Shown here: piece by piece, positions 30,454 through 30,504 of the stretch | How positions within the stretch are numbered: position 1 is the stretch's first letter | Layout: every line of letters begins with the position of its first letter | Assembly: GCF_900547735.1 (NCBI RefSeq) | Contig: NZ_URHZ01000069.1 | Span: 1 to 30,504 of the forward strand | Source of the DNA: an uncultured Clostridium sp. | GTDB taxonomy: Bacteria; Bacillota; Clostridia; Lachnospirales; Lachnospiraceae | Length of the DNA stretch: 30,504 nt | Direction of reading: 5' to 3' | The notes under the pieces: model-generated | The model's input: only the letters and a program-made list of their open reading frames with translations | Databases searched by the model: none | What the model was told of the DNA's origin: nothing | Translations under genes and position numbers: made by a program

Positions 30454-30504
30454 GGATTTAGTTGAGATGCGAGGACGCCTCTGTAAGACGGCGGACGGGG
30501 GAGT
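30454..30504 (+). repeat. Dispersed repeat element, right copy, cut by window edge
   Basis: These 51 bases equal the reverse complement of 574-624 except at three positions. The copy starts at GGATTTAG and leaves the window, so the two copies point outward in opposite directions. The upstream TATGTGGG at 30430-30437 also occurs in the left flank, so the repeat may begin earlier with a deletion of about 36 bases in this copy. Confidence 0.8.

Overview
The window looks like a piece of a Clostridia genome, most likely Lachnospiraceae (Enterocloster/Lacrimispora/symbiosum type). The evidence is strong AGGAGG ribosome sites, roughly balanced GC, Gram-positive lipoprotein signals, and a trimeric NAD-linked [FeFe]-hydrogenase locus with Clostridia-type DRTGG/PHP/HydS companions. 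No rRNA, tRNA or CRISPR was seen. Both ends lie inside inverted copies of one repeat (left 1-624, right 30454-30504, 48 of 51 bases identical where both are visible). This is what a contig broken at a multicopy repeat would look like.

Region 1 (1-900): the repeat, with a set of nested complementary arms over 322-601 that could fold as a long rod-like RNA, then a strong terminator. Region 2 (913-8556, minus strand): a sigma-54 activator with a PrpR-type sensor domain and its own promoter, and upstream of it an operon for a UgpBAEC/MalFGK-like ABC importer ending in a secreted-nucleotide-pyrophosphatase-type phosphodiesterase. Region 3 (8898-14934, minus strand): a seven-gene operon encoding a PIG-L protein of the 4-oxalomesaconate hydratase (GalB) type, a VOC protein, an RraA/HMG-CHA aldolase-type protein, a D-2-hydroxyacid dehydrogenase and a TctCBA tricarboxylate transporter. 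It starts at a textbook sigma-54 promoter (TGGCAT-N5-TTGCT at 15004-15019). I infer that the activator of region 2 drives it, and that it encodes uptake and aldol cleavage of a tricarboxylic or hydroxy-oxo acid. This resembles the lower gallate/protocatechuate 4,5-cleavage pathway but sits in an anaerobe; I regard it as the least described system here.

Region 4 (15421-21661, plus strand): a MATE efflux pump, a LysR regulator, and a likely LysR-controlled group of a class I glutamine-amidotransferase-like hydrolase (peptidase C26), a YfcC-type carrier and an M20 amidohydrolase, which together suggest import and hydrolysis of gamma-glutamyl or N-acyl amino acid conjugates. A 17-bp tandem array lies between the first and second gene of that group.

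Region 5 (21746-30273): a divergent hydrogenase locus. On the minus strand, DRTGG - HATPase - sensory hydrogenase HydS - DRTGG - PHP phosphoesterase form a probable H2/redox signalling operon. On the plus strand, HydC - HATPase - HndB-like - HydB - HydA form an electron-bifurcating-type NAD(P)-linked [FeFe]-hydrogenase. The two operons share a 163-bp control region with an inverted repeat over the minus-strand -35 box. After hydA come a 15-bp tandem array that begins on the stop codon, a hairpin, and the right-hand repeat.
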